A stretch of DNA of 19,858 bases, from positions 1-19,858 of the forward strand of contig CAZSFR010000015.1 in NCBI GenBank assembly GCA_964606295.1. The letters run 5' to 3'. Both the position numbers and the translations under genes were made by a program. A model generated the notes under the pieces. That model made no database searches and had not been told where the DNA came from. It saw nothing but the letters and a program-made list of their open reading frames with translations. This DNA is from JAGOPB01 sp964606295 (GTDB lineage Bacteria > Patescibacteriota > Minisyncoccia > Phycocordibacterales > UBA9973). Positions 6,493-13,609 of this stretch are shown one piece after another; the first letter of the stretch is position 1, and every line of letters starts with the position of its first letter.

Positions 6493-8517
6493 ATGCAAAA
6501 TAAACATATAATATCTCGTCTTGACCGGTGGAGTTTCACCACTTTGTTTATATGTATTATTCTTACATTTGTCGCATTTGTTCCATATTTTCCTTTGGCG
6601 CTCGATACTATCAAGGGGTATATATTTTCGATAGGCATCTCGCTCTCTTTGATGATGTTTATTATTGCGCGTCTCTATGAGGGCTCGTTTCCGATTCCAC
6701 GAAGCAAGATCATTGTTGCTGGTTTTGCCCTAGCTATCGTCGTTTTTCTTTCATCAATTTTTTCATCTTCTTTTACGCTTTCATTTTGGGGAAGGGGATT
6801 TGAGATTGAGACAGCAGCCTTTTTCTTGGCTGCCTTTTTTGCGTTCTTTCTTTCCTCGCACTATTTTATGCGAAAGGACAGATTTGTTTTATTTTTTTCA
6901 TCGATTTTGTGTGTCAATATAATCGTTGCACTGTACATCCTATTTCGACTTTTTGCACCATCACATTTGGGTTTTGGAGTTTTTGATGATGCGATGACTC
7001 TCCCGATCGGTACATGGAATGACGCGATGCTCTTTTTTGCATTCAGTGCACTGATATCACTTTCTTTTCTAGATCTTATCAATGTTGGGAAAGGAGTGCT
7101 TCGTATTTTGTCCACCGTGTCGTTGGTCATGTCTATGATCATGCTCATCGTCGGCAACTTTCTTACTGCGTGGATATTGTTTGGAGCGCTTCTTCTCGTA
7201 TTTTTCATTTACGTTGTTACCATCGAGCGTTCGACAGCGCTTGAGATGCGCAAAATTCCAGTTGTAAGCCTCATCGTACTTCTTTTGTGTGTTCTGTTTG
7301 TTGCTGGTCATTCAAATATTGGTACGTTGCCATCTCAATATTTTAAAGTCAGTTACAGTGAGTTGCGACCATCCTTGAATTCGACACTTACTATCGCGAA
7401 GGAGTCACTCCCGAGCAATCCACTGCTTGGTGTTGGCCCAAATCAATTTGCAGTGTCGTGGGCAGCATTTCGGCCACAGGGAATACTCGGAACAAATATT
7501 TGGAATGTGAACTTTACAAGTGGAAACAGTATTTTTTTTACTAGCCTTGTGACAATGGGCATTCTAGGGTTTTTGGCTTGGCTTTTGTTTATCGCATCAA
7601 TTTTCTATACAGCGACCCGGAAAATATTTGTAAAGTCCGACGATATAACAATACGTCATTTGCGTGTGATTGCTGGGATGCTCACCATGTATTTGCTCCT
7701 CGCTGTAATTGTTTTTACTCCCGGATTAGTGATTCAAGTACTTCTATGGGTAAGTGCGGGAATCTTGGTAGCGCAAACACTTTCTGCTACAGACAATAAA
7801 TTCTGGACATTCTCTTTTATGAATAGTCCAAAGAAAAATTTTGTCTCGATGCTCGTAGTCGTTTTGGTACTACTTGGTTCTATCGTATTCGCATTTGTGC
7901 GTACAGAACAGTTCCTCGGTAGAGTTACTCTTGTTCACGCGTCTCAATCTTTCAGCAGAGAAGAGCCAAGAGGAAAAGTTGAATCATTGCTTTCTCGGTC
8001 AACAAACTTTGCAAAGCGAGATGATACATATACATCGATGTCACTATTTTATACCGCACTTCTAAAACAAGAATTGAATATGTTTGAAAAGAATGATTCA
8101 TTACCTGATGACGAAAAGACACTTATCAAAAATCTTTGGACAAACGCTGAGAGCTATGCGCTCTTGGCTGTCAACTCAGAACCAAAGCGGGTAGAGAATT
8201 GGCTATTTTTAAGCAAATTTTATTTTGATTCAACTGCTATGGGTATCACTGGCTCACTTTCAAATACTGAGAAAGCTCTGAAGGGGGCACTTGTCCTTTC
8301 CCCTAGTGATCCAGCTATTTTAGTATCGCTAGCGGTCATCGCATACCAGTCCAGTGATATAACAGCAGGAAATGACTATGTTGTACAGGCCCTCACGCTC
8401 GACCCAACATTCAAAGACGCTATCACTCTCCAGAATCAAATCAAAACGATACAATCCTCAGCCTCATCGACAACAACTGAAAATCTGGAAGACGAAGTAA
8501 CCTCCGCAAGTGAGTAA
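6493..8517 (+). CDS. O-antigen ligase/polymerase-like membrane protein with TPR-like tail
   Basis: 674 residues. The first two thirds are about a dozen hydrophobic helices. The long external loop carries NPLLGVGPNQF (starting near residue 309), the hallmark of the O-antigen ligase/Wzy_C family (PLlGvGpxxF), which transfers or polymerises lipid-linked glycans on the outer face of the membrane. The C-terminal part, about residues 480-650, is soluble and helical (AESYALLAVNSEPKRVENWLF, KALKGALVLSPSDPAILVSLA) and reads as degenerate tetratricopeptide repeats. The architecture of a Wzy_C-type core plus TPR tail supports a role in making a surface polysaccharide, S-layer glycan or glycoprotein. It is followed 14 nt later by murJ, probably in one operon. 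The acceptor and the sugar chain cannot be told from sequence; ligase versus polymerase is undecided. Confidence 0.8.
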   Translation: MQNKHIISRLDRWSFTTLFICIILTFVAFVPYFPLALDTIKGYIFSIGISLSLMMFIIARLYEGSFPIPRSKIIVAGFALAIVVFLSSIFSSSFTLSFWGRGFEIETAAFFLAAFFAFFLSSHYFMRKDRFVLFFSSILCVNIIVALYILFRLFAPSHLGFGVFDDAMTLPIGTWNDAMLFFAFSALISLSFLDLINVGKGVLRILSTVSLVMSMIMLIVGNFLTAWILFGALLLVFFIYVVTIERSTALEMRKIPVVSLIVLLLCVLFVAGHSNIGTLPSQYFKVSYSELRPSLNSTLTIAKESLPSNPLLGVGPNQFAVSWAAFRPQGILGTNIWNVNFTSGNSIFFTSLVTMGILGFLAWLLFIASIFYTATRKIFVKSDDITIRHLRVIAGMLTMYLLLAVIVFTPGLVIQVLLWVSAGILVAQTLSATDNKFWTFSFMNSPKKNFVSMLVVVLVLLGSIVFAFVRTEQFLGRVTLVHASQSFSREEPRGKVESLLSRSTNFAKRDDTYTSMSLFYTALLKQELNMFEKNDSLPDDEKTLIKNLWTNAESYALLAVNSEPKRVENWLFLSKFYFDSTAMGITGSLSNTEKALKGALVLSPSDPAILVSLAVIAYQSSDITAGNDYVVQALTLDPTFKDAITLQNQIKTIQSSASSTTTENLEDEVTSASE

Positions 8518-8531
8518 ATACAGATAAATAC

Positions 8532-10226
8532 ATGGTGAAGAGAATCATTGCAATTTTCAACAAAGAATTTGGAAGCATCAACGAAGCCGCGCTCTTGCTA
8601 GGCTTCTTTGCTTTCTTGTCTCAGATACTTGGATTGGTGAGAGACAAAATCTTTGCTCACAACCTCGGTGCAAGTGCGCCACTGGACATATATGTTGCAG
8701 CATTTCGTATACCGGATTTTCTGTATGTTTCCATTGCTTCGTTTGCATCAGTGACCATAATACTACCCTTTTTGATTGAGAAAACGAGAGACGGTGGTAA
8801 CACTGATGCAGAAAAATTCCTTAATAGTATTTTCACTGTTTTTTCTATCACAATCTTTATTCTGTCAGTATTGATTTTTCTTTTGATGCCACAGCTCGCT
8901 CATTTCCTAGTTCCTGGCTTTAGCGAAGAAATGTTGGCACAATTTATTCCACTTGCCAGGATTATGCTCCTTTCCCCTATACTTCTCGGATTTTCAAATC
9001 TCTTCGGTGCCGTTACTCAACTCTACAAAAGATTTTTTGTTTTTGCACTAGCTCCACTGCTTTATAACATTGGTATTATTCTCGGTCTTGTATTTCTTTA
9101 CCCATCTATGGGTATTGAAGGGTTGGGTTGGGGAGTTGTTTTCGGAGCATTTCTACACATGAGCATTCAAGTCCCCGGACTTGTTGGTTCGCAATTGATG
9201 CCGAGATTCACAGCAAAGATCAATTGGAGTGAAATACGGCAAGTTGTACTGATCTCACTTCCTCGTACGCTTGCGCTTTCATCCAACAATATTGCACTTC
9301 TCGCGATTACAGCCATTGGTTCAACGTTGGGGATAGGGGCACTTTCTGTTTTCACTTACTCTTATCATCTTCAGACAGTACCATTGGCATTGATCGGTGT
9401 GTCGTATTCAGTCGCAGCGTTTCCAGCTCTCGCTCATTATTTTGCAGAACGAAACATGTCAGAATTCATTCGTAACATTATGCTCTCTGCCCGTCAGATC
9501 ATATTTTGGTCAATGCCTGTCATTTTCCTTTTTATTGTTCTGCGTGCTCAGATTGTCCGTGTCATTTTGGGCTCAGGGCAGTTTTCTTGGGATGACACAC
9601 GTCTTACTGCCGCTGCGCTCGCACTTTTTGCAATCTCAGTTGTTGCCCAGTCACTCGTCCTGCTTTTTGTTAGAGGATTTTATGCGGCAGGAAATACACG
9701 CATACCGCTCTTCGTCAATGTCGCGACGTCGGGAATCATCGTCATAGCGTCAATACTATTGATACAAATATATACACGTTTTCCAGAGTTTAAAATGGTC
9801 TTTGACAGGCTATTGCGAGTTGATGGAATCGAAGGTACAGGAATACTCATGCTCCCACTGGGATACACCATAGGAAGTCTTTTGAATGGAATTTATATTT
9901 GGCTCCTGTTTCGTAGGTCATATCTTGAGAAATCATTTTATTACGGACTTAGTTGGACATTCTTTGAGAGTATTTCGGCATCGATAGCTCTAGGTGTCTC
10001 TGCTTATTACACATTGGACGTTTTTGATACTATATTCGACATCAGCACATTCTGGGGAATTTTGGCACAAGGTGCTGTCGCAGGTATCGCAGGTATTATC
10101 GCATGGGCGTTTGTTCTCGAAATGCTCAAGAGTGAAGAACTTGCTCGTTTGAAGCTCGCATTGAGCCACAAAATATTCAAAATTAAGCCAATCGCGTCTC
10201 CACACGAGGAAACAATAAAACAATAG
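8532..10226 (+). CDS. murJ: Lipid II flippase MurJ (MviN family)
   Basis: 564 residues with about 14 predicted transmembrane helices, of the MOP exporter superfamily. MurJ moves the peptidoglycan precursor lipid II from the inner to the outer face of the membrane. The N-terminal pattern LLGFFAFLSQILGLVRDKIFAHNLGAS...LDIYVAAFRIPDF is diagnostic, as are NLFGAVTQLYKRFFVFALAPLLYNIG and YSYHLQTVPLALIGVSYSVAAFPAL. The charged residues of the central cavity (RDK early on and several internal Arg) are retained. The C-terminus is basic and cytoplasmic. It lies 14 nt after the polymerase-like gene and before an ABC exporter, so this is a cell-envelope operon. Together with the LD-carboxypeptidase and FtsB-like genes in the window it points to an organism that keeps a peptidoglycan wall. 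Confidence 0.93.
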   Translation: MVKRIIAIFNKEFGSINEAALLLGFFAFLSQILGLVRDKIFAHNLGASAPLDIYVAAFRIPDFLYVSIASFASVTIILPFLIEKTRDGGNTDAEKFLNSIFTVFSITIFILSVLIFLLMPQLAHFLVPGFSEEMLAQFIPLARIMLLSPILLGFSNLFGAVTQLYKRFFVFALAPLLYNIGIILGLVFLYPSMGIEGLGWGVVFGAFLHMSIQVPGLVGSQLMPRFTAKINWSEIRQVVLISLPRTLALSSNNIALLAITAIGSTLGIGALSVFTYSYHLQTVPLALIGVSYSVAAFPALAHYFAERNMSEFIRNIMLSARQIIFWSMPVIFLFIVLRAQIVRVILGSGQFSWDDTRLTAAALALFAISVVAQSLVLLFVRGFYAAGNTRIPLFVNVATSGIIVIASILLIQIYTRFPEFKMVFDRLLRVDGIEGTGILMLPLGYTIGSLLNGIYIWLLFRRSYLEKSFYYGLSWTFFESISASIALGVSAYYTLDVFDTIFDISTFWGILAQGAVAGIAGIIAWAFVLEMLKSEELARLKLALSHKIFKIKPIASPHEETIKQ

Positions 10227-10243
10227 AAAATATAAGGTTTTTT

Positions 10244-10252
10244 TGGTATACT
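10244..10252 (+). promoter_or_regulatory. Extended -10 TGGTATACT for the ABC exporter
   Basis: TGG followed by TATACT lies in the 51-nt gap after murJ and ends 25 nt before the ATG at 10278, leaving room for a short leader. The same TTGGTATACT string precedes the gene at 3242, and TGGTATACT precedes the tRNA-Arg gene. Confidence 0.5.
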
Positions 10253-10277
10253 TACACTTAGTTTTGAGAATGAATAT

Positions 10278-12035
10278 ATGAAGAACATGAGGCGAGTATG
10301 GAAATATATTTGGCAGACTGCACGGAAGCGCCAGTGGATGTTTTGGTGGACTCTTTTTTTCTATGGAGCCGGCGCAGTTTTAGCGCGCATATTGATTCCG
10401 ATTATATATAGAGATCTTATTGATACGATTATCAACGCTGAGACTGCTCTTTCCGTGAAGAGTCAGATCATGAGTCTCTTTGTTGTACTTTTGATATTCT
10501 TTGTGCTGCTTAACATATTTTTTCGTGTCGCGGATTACATCAACTCTGCGTTTCAATCCAGATGCATGAGAGATCTACACTCAAAAGCTTTTCGTATGAT
10601 TGGGAAGCATTCGTACAATTTCTTTTCTGATACTTTTTCCGGAAGCCTTGTTGCGAAGACAAAACGCTACGTCAGTGCGTTTGAAGATATCTTTGACCGC
10701 ATTTTCTTTGATTTCTGGTTCACATTTGTCATTGTTGTAGGAACGATTGTTGTCCTTTTTATTGAGGCGCCTTCTATCGGATGGGTATTGTTGATCGGCA
10801 TTATTGCCTTCATGACGGCAGTAGTATGGCTTACTAACAAAGGACAGCCACTGCGTGAAATTGAAGCACGAAGAGATTCAGAAACGACAGGCTCTTTCGC
10901 TGATGCGATGACAAACATATTTGCTATTAAATCCTTTGCAAAAAGCAGGGAAGAGGAAGAGATGTTTTTGGGAGTTCTCGAGAGGCAACACAATGCACGA
11001 CTCAAAATATGGAATTTCGATAATGCCAGGATCGCTATTATGGGATTGATTTTCCTTTGTATGGAGATCGGAGGTATGTACATTGCAGTCACTTTGTGGA
11101 TGAAAGGAGCTATTACTCCAGGCACTGTTGCCTTAGTGCAGATATATTTTGGAAACATTTTTTATAACATTTGGAACTTTGGTCGCGCTATTCAGAGGTT
11201 CAATAAATCAATTGCAGATAGCAGTGAAATTATAGATATTTTTGAAAAGCCGATCGATATACAAGATCCGGTATCTCCAGAGATATCTCGCATGAAGGAG
11301 GGACGTATAGAGTTCAAGGATGCAACCTTCGTCTATCCCAACGGTGTACATGTTTTTGATGGGCTCTCGATTGAGATACCGGCAGGTCAGCGCGTGGGGC
11401 TTGTAGGGCATTCGGGTGCAGGCAAGACGACGATTACCAAGCTACTCCTTCGTTTCTACGATGTGACAAGTGGCGAGATTACGATTGACGGACAAAATAT
11501 TTGCTCAGTGACACAGTGTGATTTGAGAAGGGCAATTTCATATGTGCCTCAAGAGCCATTGCTTTTCCACAGAAGCATCAGGGAAAATATCGGTTACGGA
11601 AAAGAGAATGCAACAGAGGAAGAAGTCATCGAAGCAGCGAAACGTGCGCGTGCGCATGAATTTATTCTTAGCCTTCCGCAAGGCTACGACACTCTCGTCG
11701 GAGAGCGGGGAGTGAAGCTCTCGGGCGGTGAACGTCAACGTGTTGCCATCGCGCGAGCGATGTTGAAACCAGCGCCGATTCTCATCCTCGATGAAGCAAC
11801 GAGTTCCCTCGACTCTATTTCTGAAACCGCAATCCAAGAAGCGCTCGGAGAACTCATGAACGGAAAGACGACAATCGCTATTGCTCACCGCCTCTCGACT
11901 ATCAGACAAATGGATCGTATTATCGTCATGGATGAAGGAGATATCGTCGAAGACGGCACGCATGCTGAGCTTCTCGCGAAGAAGGGAACATACTTCGAAC
12001 TCTGGAATCATCAGACAGCAGGATTTATTGAATAA
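10278..12035 (+). CDS. ABC exporter half-transporter (MsbA/multidrug type)
   Basis: 585 residues with a fused membrane domain (about 1-310, six helices) and ATPase domain (about 335-585), so it works as a homodimer or pairs with another half-transporter. ATPase motifs are all intact: Walker A GHSGAGKTT (377-385), Q-loop YVPQEP, signature LSGGERQRVAIARA (from 481), Walker B LILDE (502-506) and the switch His in IAHRLSTI (H537). The membrane domain is of the ABC_membrane type found in lipid, peptide and drug exporters. Its position after a glycan polymerase-like gene and murJ suggests export of a lipid or lipid-linked glycan, but the substrate cannot be read from sequence. It has its own -10 element, so it can be expressed separately from murJ. 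No T-tailed terminator follows; only the 19-bp palindrome at 12106-12145. Confidence 0.92.
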   Translation: MKNMRRVWKYIWQTARKRQWMFWWTLFFYGAGAVLARILIPIIYRDLIDTIINAETALSVKSQIMSLFVVLLIFFVLLNIFFRVADYINSAFQSRCMRDLHSKAFRMIGKHSYNFFSDTFSGSLVAKTKRYVSAFEDIFDRIFFDFWFTFVIVVGTIVVLFIEAPSIGWVLLIGIIAFMTAVVWLTNKGQPLREIEARRDSETTGSFADAMTNIFAIKSFAKSREEEEMFLGVLERQHNARLKIWNFDNARIAIMGLIFLCMEIGGMYIAVTLWMKGAITPGTVALVQIYFGNIFYNIWNFGRAIQRFNKSIADSSEIIDIFEKPIDIQDPVSPEISRMKEGRIEFKDATFVYPNGVHVFDGLSIEIPAGQRVGLVGHSGAGKTTITKLLLRFYDVTSGEITIDGQNICSVTQCDLRRAISYVPQEPLLFHRSIRENIGYGKENATEEEVIEAAKRARAHEFILSLPQGYDTLVGERGVKLSGGERQRVAIARAMLKPAPILILDEATSSLDSISETAIQEALGELMNGKTTIAIAHRLSTIRQMDRIIVMDEGDIVEDGTHAELLAKKGTYFELWNHQTAGFIE

Positions 12036-12105
12036 CTGTATTCTTGTAGAATTTTCATATAAAACTTTCCCAGCCAGCGTGAAGTCTGCGGATATAGTTA
12101 TACAT

Positions 12106-12145
12106 ATGAATTATTAACAACACGACCGTGTTGTTAATAATTCAT
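12106..12145. repeat. Perfect 19-bp inverted repeat
   Basis: ATGAATTATTAACAACACG at 12106-12124 is exactly complementary to 12127-12145 with only two bases between. It lies 70 nt after the ABC exporter stop. No T-run follows on either strand, so it may be a weak terminator, a protein-binding site or a cruciform-forming site. Confidence 0.85.
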
Positions 12146-12168
12146 AGTCGAATATTTTTCAAAAGGTA

Positions 12169-12177
12169 TTATCCACA
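12169..12177 (+). promoter_or_regulatory. Consensus DnaA box
   Basis: TTATCCACA matches the high-affinity DnaA box exactly. It is alone here, 10 nt before the TrpR-like promoter, so it is not an origin by itself. It could link the regulator to replication, or be chance (a fixed 9-mer is expected about once per 130 kb per strand). Confidence 0.35.
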
Positions 12178-12180
12178 TCT

Positions 12181-12215
12181 CTTTACTTGACTAAAGCTCT
12201 TTACTTTGCTAAAGT
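12181..12215 (+). promoter_or_regulatory. Promoter with tandem dyad operators for the TrpR-like gene
   Basis: A -35 TTGACT (12187-12192), a 17-nt spacer and a -10 TAAAGT (12210-12215) end 6 nt before the ATG at 12222. Overlapping them are two near-identical 16-mers, CTTTACTTGACTAAAG (12181-12196) and CTTTACTTTGCTAAAG (12199-12214), 18 bp apart. Each is a dyad (CTTTA...TAAAG). One covers the -35 and the other the -10. This is the layout expected for autorepression by a dimeric helix-turn-helix protein. Confidence 0.65.
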
Positions 12216-12221
12216 GGCACT

Positions 12222-12554
12222 ATGTCAGATATTCAATGGAAAACTAAAGAAAAACAGGCACTCTTGGAGGCTGTTTTGTCCTTGAAAAATAAGGACGAAA
12301 CAAAGCGCTTTATTCGAGATTTACTAACCCAAGAAGAGATCGAGGAGGTCTCTAAGCGCTTTCTGGCCGCCACAATGCTTACACAAGGCTCTTCATACCG
12401 AGACGTGGAAAAGGCTACAGGATTTAGCTCTACCACTGTTGCTCGTGTGTCCAAATGGCTCCAAGGTTCTCTTGGGGGCTATCGTCTTATAATTGCTCGA
12501 CTTCATCATCACAAACCATCGCTCATACGGAGAGGGTTGAATTTGAATAGGTGA
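12222..12554 (+). CDS. TrpR-like helix-turn-helix regulator (YerC/YecD family)
   Basis: 110 residues. A helical dimerisation part (1-50, with FIRDLLTQEEIEEVSKRFLAATML) leads into a helix-turn-helix, about 55-80: QGSSYRDVEKATGFSSTTVARVSKWL. Then comes GGYRLII, the diagnostic ending of the YerC/YecD branch of the TrpR superfamily. The last ten residues are a basic tail. TrpR itself represses tryptophan genes with tryptophan as corepressor. Members of this branch are not known to bind tryptophan and their regulons are largely undefined, so I do not call it TrpR. The gene has a complete promoter with two dyad sites inside it (12181-12215), which suggests it represses itself. The message would be leaderless. 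It stands alone and is followed by a GC-rich hairpin at 12608. Confidence 0.9.
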   Translation: MSDIQWKTKEKQALLEAVLSLKNKDETKRFIRDLLTQEEIEEVSKRFLAATMLTQGSSYRDVEKATGFSSTTVARVSKWLQGSLGGYRLIIARLHHHKPSLIRRGLNLNR

Positions 12555-12607
12555 TAGTTTGAAGATTTCAGGTTATAGGAAACACAAATACACAACATTC
12601 AAAATAG

Positions 12608-12630
12608 CCCCTTCCGCAAGGAGGGGGTTT
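12608..12630 (+). terminator. Probable terminator of the TrpR-like gene
   Basis: CCCCTTCC (12608-12615) pairs with GGAGGGGG (12620-12627) around a GCAA loop, with one G-T wobble, followed by TTT only. The stem is strong but the T-run is short. A second small palindrome (TTGTCG-AA-CGACAA, 12629-12642) follows directly. Confidence 0.55.
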
Positions 12631-12665
12631 GTCGAACGACAACTTACACAAAATTCCTTTACAAT

Positions 12666-12760
12666 ATGAAAAAGTACATTGATTGCTATTCACTCGGAGG
12701 CGCAGGCCCTCACCTGTAGTGATTTACATAAAGGAAGTGAATCATTCACTTCCTTTATTT
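12666..12760 (+). ncRNA. Candidate small RNA or leader-peptide transcript
   Basis: A -10-like TACAAT (12660-12665), with a weak -35-like ACGACA 18 nt upstream, is followed by about 95 nt ending in a strong intrinsic terminator (12728-12760). The transcript could hold a 17-codon reading frame starting at 12666 (MKKYIDCYSLGGAGPHL) that begins right after the -10, so it would be leaderless. The GC-rich middle (12694-12717) contains short complementary blocks (CAGG/CCTG, GAGG/CCTC). It may be an independent small RNA, or an attenuator leader for the gene at 12794. I see no match to a known RNA family. Confidence 0.3.
12728..12760 (+). terminator. Strong intrinsic terminator upstream of the orphan gene
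   Basis: ATAAAGGAAGTGAA (12728-12741) pairs without a mismatch with TTCACTTCCTTTAT (12745-12758) around a 3-nt loop, and the right arm runs into TTTTT. It lies 34 nt before the start of the orphan gene, so it ends whatever is transcribed from the left and insulates or attenuates that gene. Confidence 0.85.
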
Positions 12761-12793
12761 TTCCAACAAATTTTCTAACAAAAAAACAAAGAC

Positions 12794-13570
12794 ATGTTAC
12801 GAGAAACGATTGCTGTTACGAGGAGATTGAGAGACTTAAACAAATATATAGATAAAAGTAAAAAAATTGATTCATGGGTTGATGCATACTTGGATGATTC
12901 TAGAGTAAATAATAAATCACTGACATTCATCACTCCATGGTCTCTATCACCTAGATTCCAAAAAAGATATGTGGAGCATGGGGGCTTTTTTCCAACCACC
13001 GCAGAAACAAATTTATTTTGTAAAGAAATTCCAAATTTGTGGGAGGTATTCAATCAGAATGGATTTACTATAGATTGGTGGATAACATTCTCGGGTGCAT
13101 ATCTTGATACAAGACAATTGGATGAAAAGTTGGAAAGTGAGTATATGTTCATGATCCAAAATATTATTGACACTTTTAATACTCCTGTTGCATGCCTAAA
13201 TTGGGAAAAGGATATTTTAAGAAAGAGGCATGAGCCCAACACCATGCTATTCGAAAGTGAAATGTTTAAAAAAATAATTAGCAAAGAAATGTATTCTTTT
13301 GAACTTGAACGTTGGAAAAAATGGGTGAGTGAAGAGGATCTAAATATTTCCGCAGAGGAATTAGAATATCAAACGGTTTATCAGATAGCATGCGAAGCAG
13401 AAGAGGGAAGGTTTCTGATGGAAGATAATCAAAATCCTCTTTGCAAGCCGGGACAATTTTTATTTCTTCCTCTTGGAAGGCCAGAAAGATATGTCTTTTT
13501 TTCGAGTATAGCTCAAGGCTTTGAAAAGAGGATTGTTTCGGTACTAAAACAATACCCCTGGAGAATATAA
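12794..13570 (+). CDS. Unrecognised 258-residue soluble protein
   Basis: A complete reading frame with no family I recognise. It has no signal peptide and no membrane helix. Notable features are a basic N-terminus (MLRETIAVTRRLRDLNKYIDKSKK), a Trp-rich middle (FITPWSLSPRFQKRYVEHGGF, IDWWITFSGAYLDTRQLDEK), an acidic helical stretch (WKKWVSEEDLNISAEELEY) and a C-terminal GQFLFLPLGRPERYVFFSS. The cysteines (4) are scattered and do not form a metal knuckle. The pattern of a charged start, then short hydrophobic strands, resembles an alpha/beta enzyme. It is bounded by a strong terminator on each side, so it is its own unit. It is more A+T-rich than the flanking core genes, which may mean horizontal gain or relaxed selection. 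Start ATG 12794 has no clear Shine-Dalgarno site. I could not support a cyclodipeptide-synthase or other specific call. Confidence 0.7.
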   Translation: MLRETIAVTRRLRDLNKYIDKSKKIDSWVDAYLDDSRVNNKSLTFITPWSLSPRFQKRYVEHGGFFPTTAETNLFCKEIPNLWEVFNQNGFTIDWWITFSGAYLDTRQLDEKLESEYMFMIQNIIDTFNTPVACLNWEKDILRKRHEPNTMLFESEMFKKIISKEMYSFELERWKKWVSEEDLNISAEELEYQTVYQIACEAEEGRFLMEDNQNPLCKPGQFLFLPLGRPERYVFFSSIAQGFEKRIVSVLKQYPWRI

Positions 13571-13580
13571 ATAAAAGTAT

Positions 13581-13609
13581 AATGCATTACATTTGTAATG
13601 CATTTTTTA
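13581..13609. terminator. Bidirectional terminator between convergent genes
   Basis: AATGCATTAC (13581-13590) pairs perfectly with GTAATGCATT (13595-13604) around ATTT and is followed by TTTT. It sits between the orphan gene (plus) and the LD-carboxypeptidase gene (minus), whose stop codon region it overlaps. Confidence 0.8.

Noticed and set aside
12106..12177. Replication origin, from palindrome plus DnaA box
   Set aside because: Only one box is present, there is no cluster, no A+T-rich unwinding repeats of the usual type, and no dnaA or dnaN nearby.
12794..13570. Orphan gene as a cyclodipeptide synthase
   Set aside because: A faint resemblance near YQTVYQIACEAEEGRFL to the catalytic helix is not backed by the N-terminal serine motif or the right overall order.
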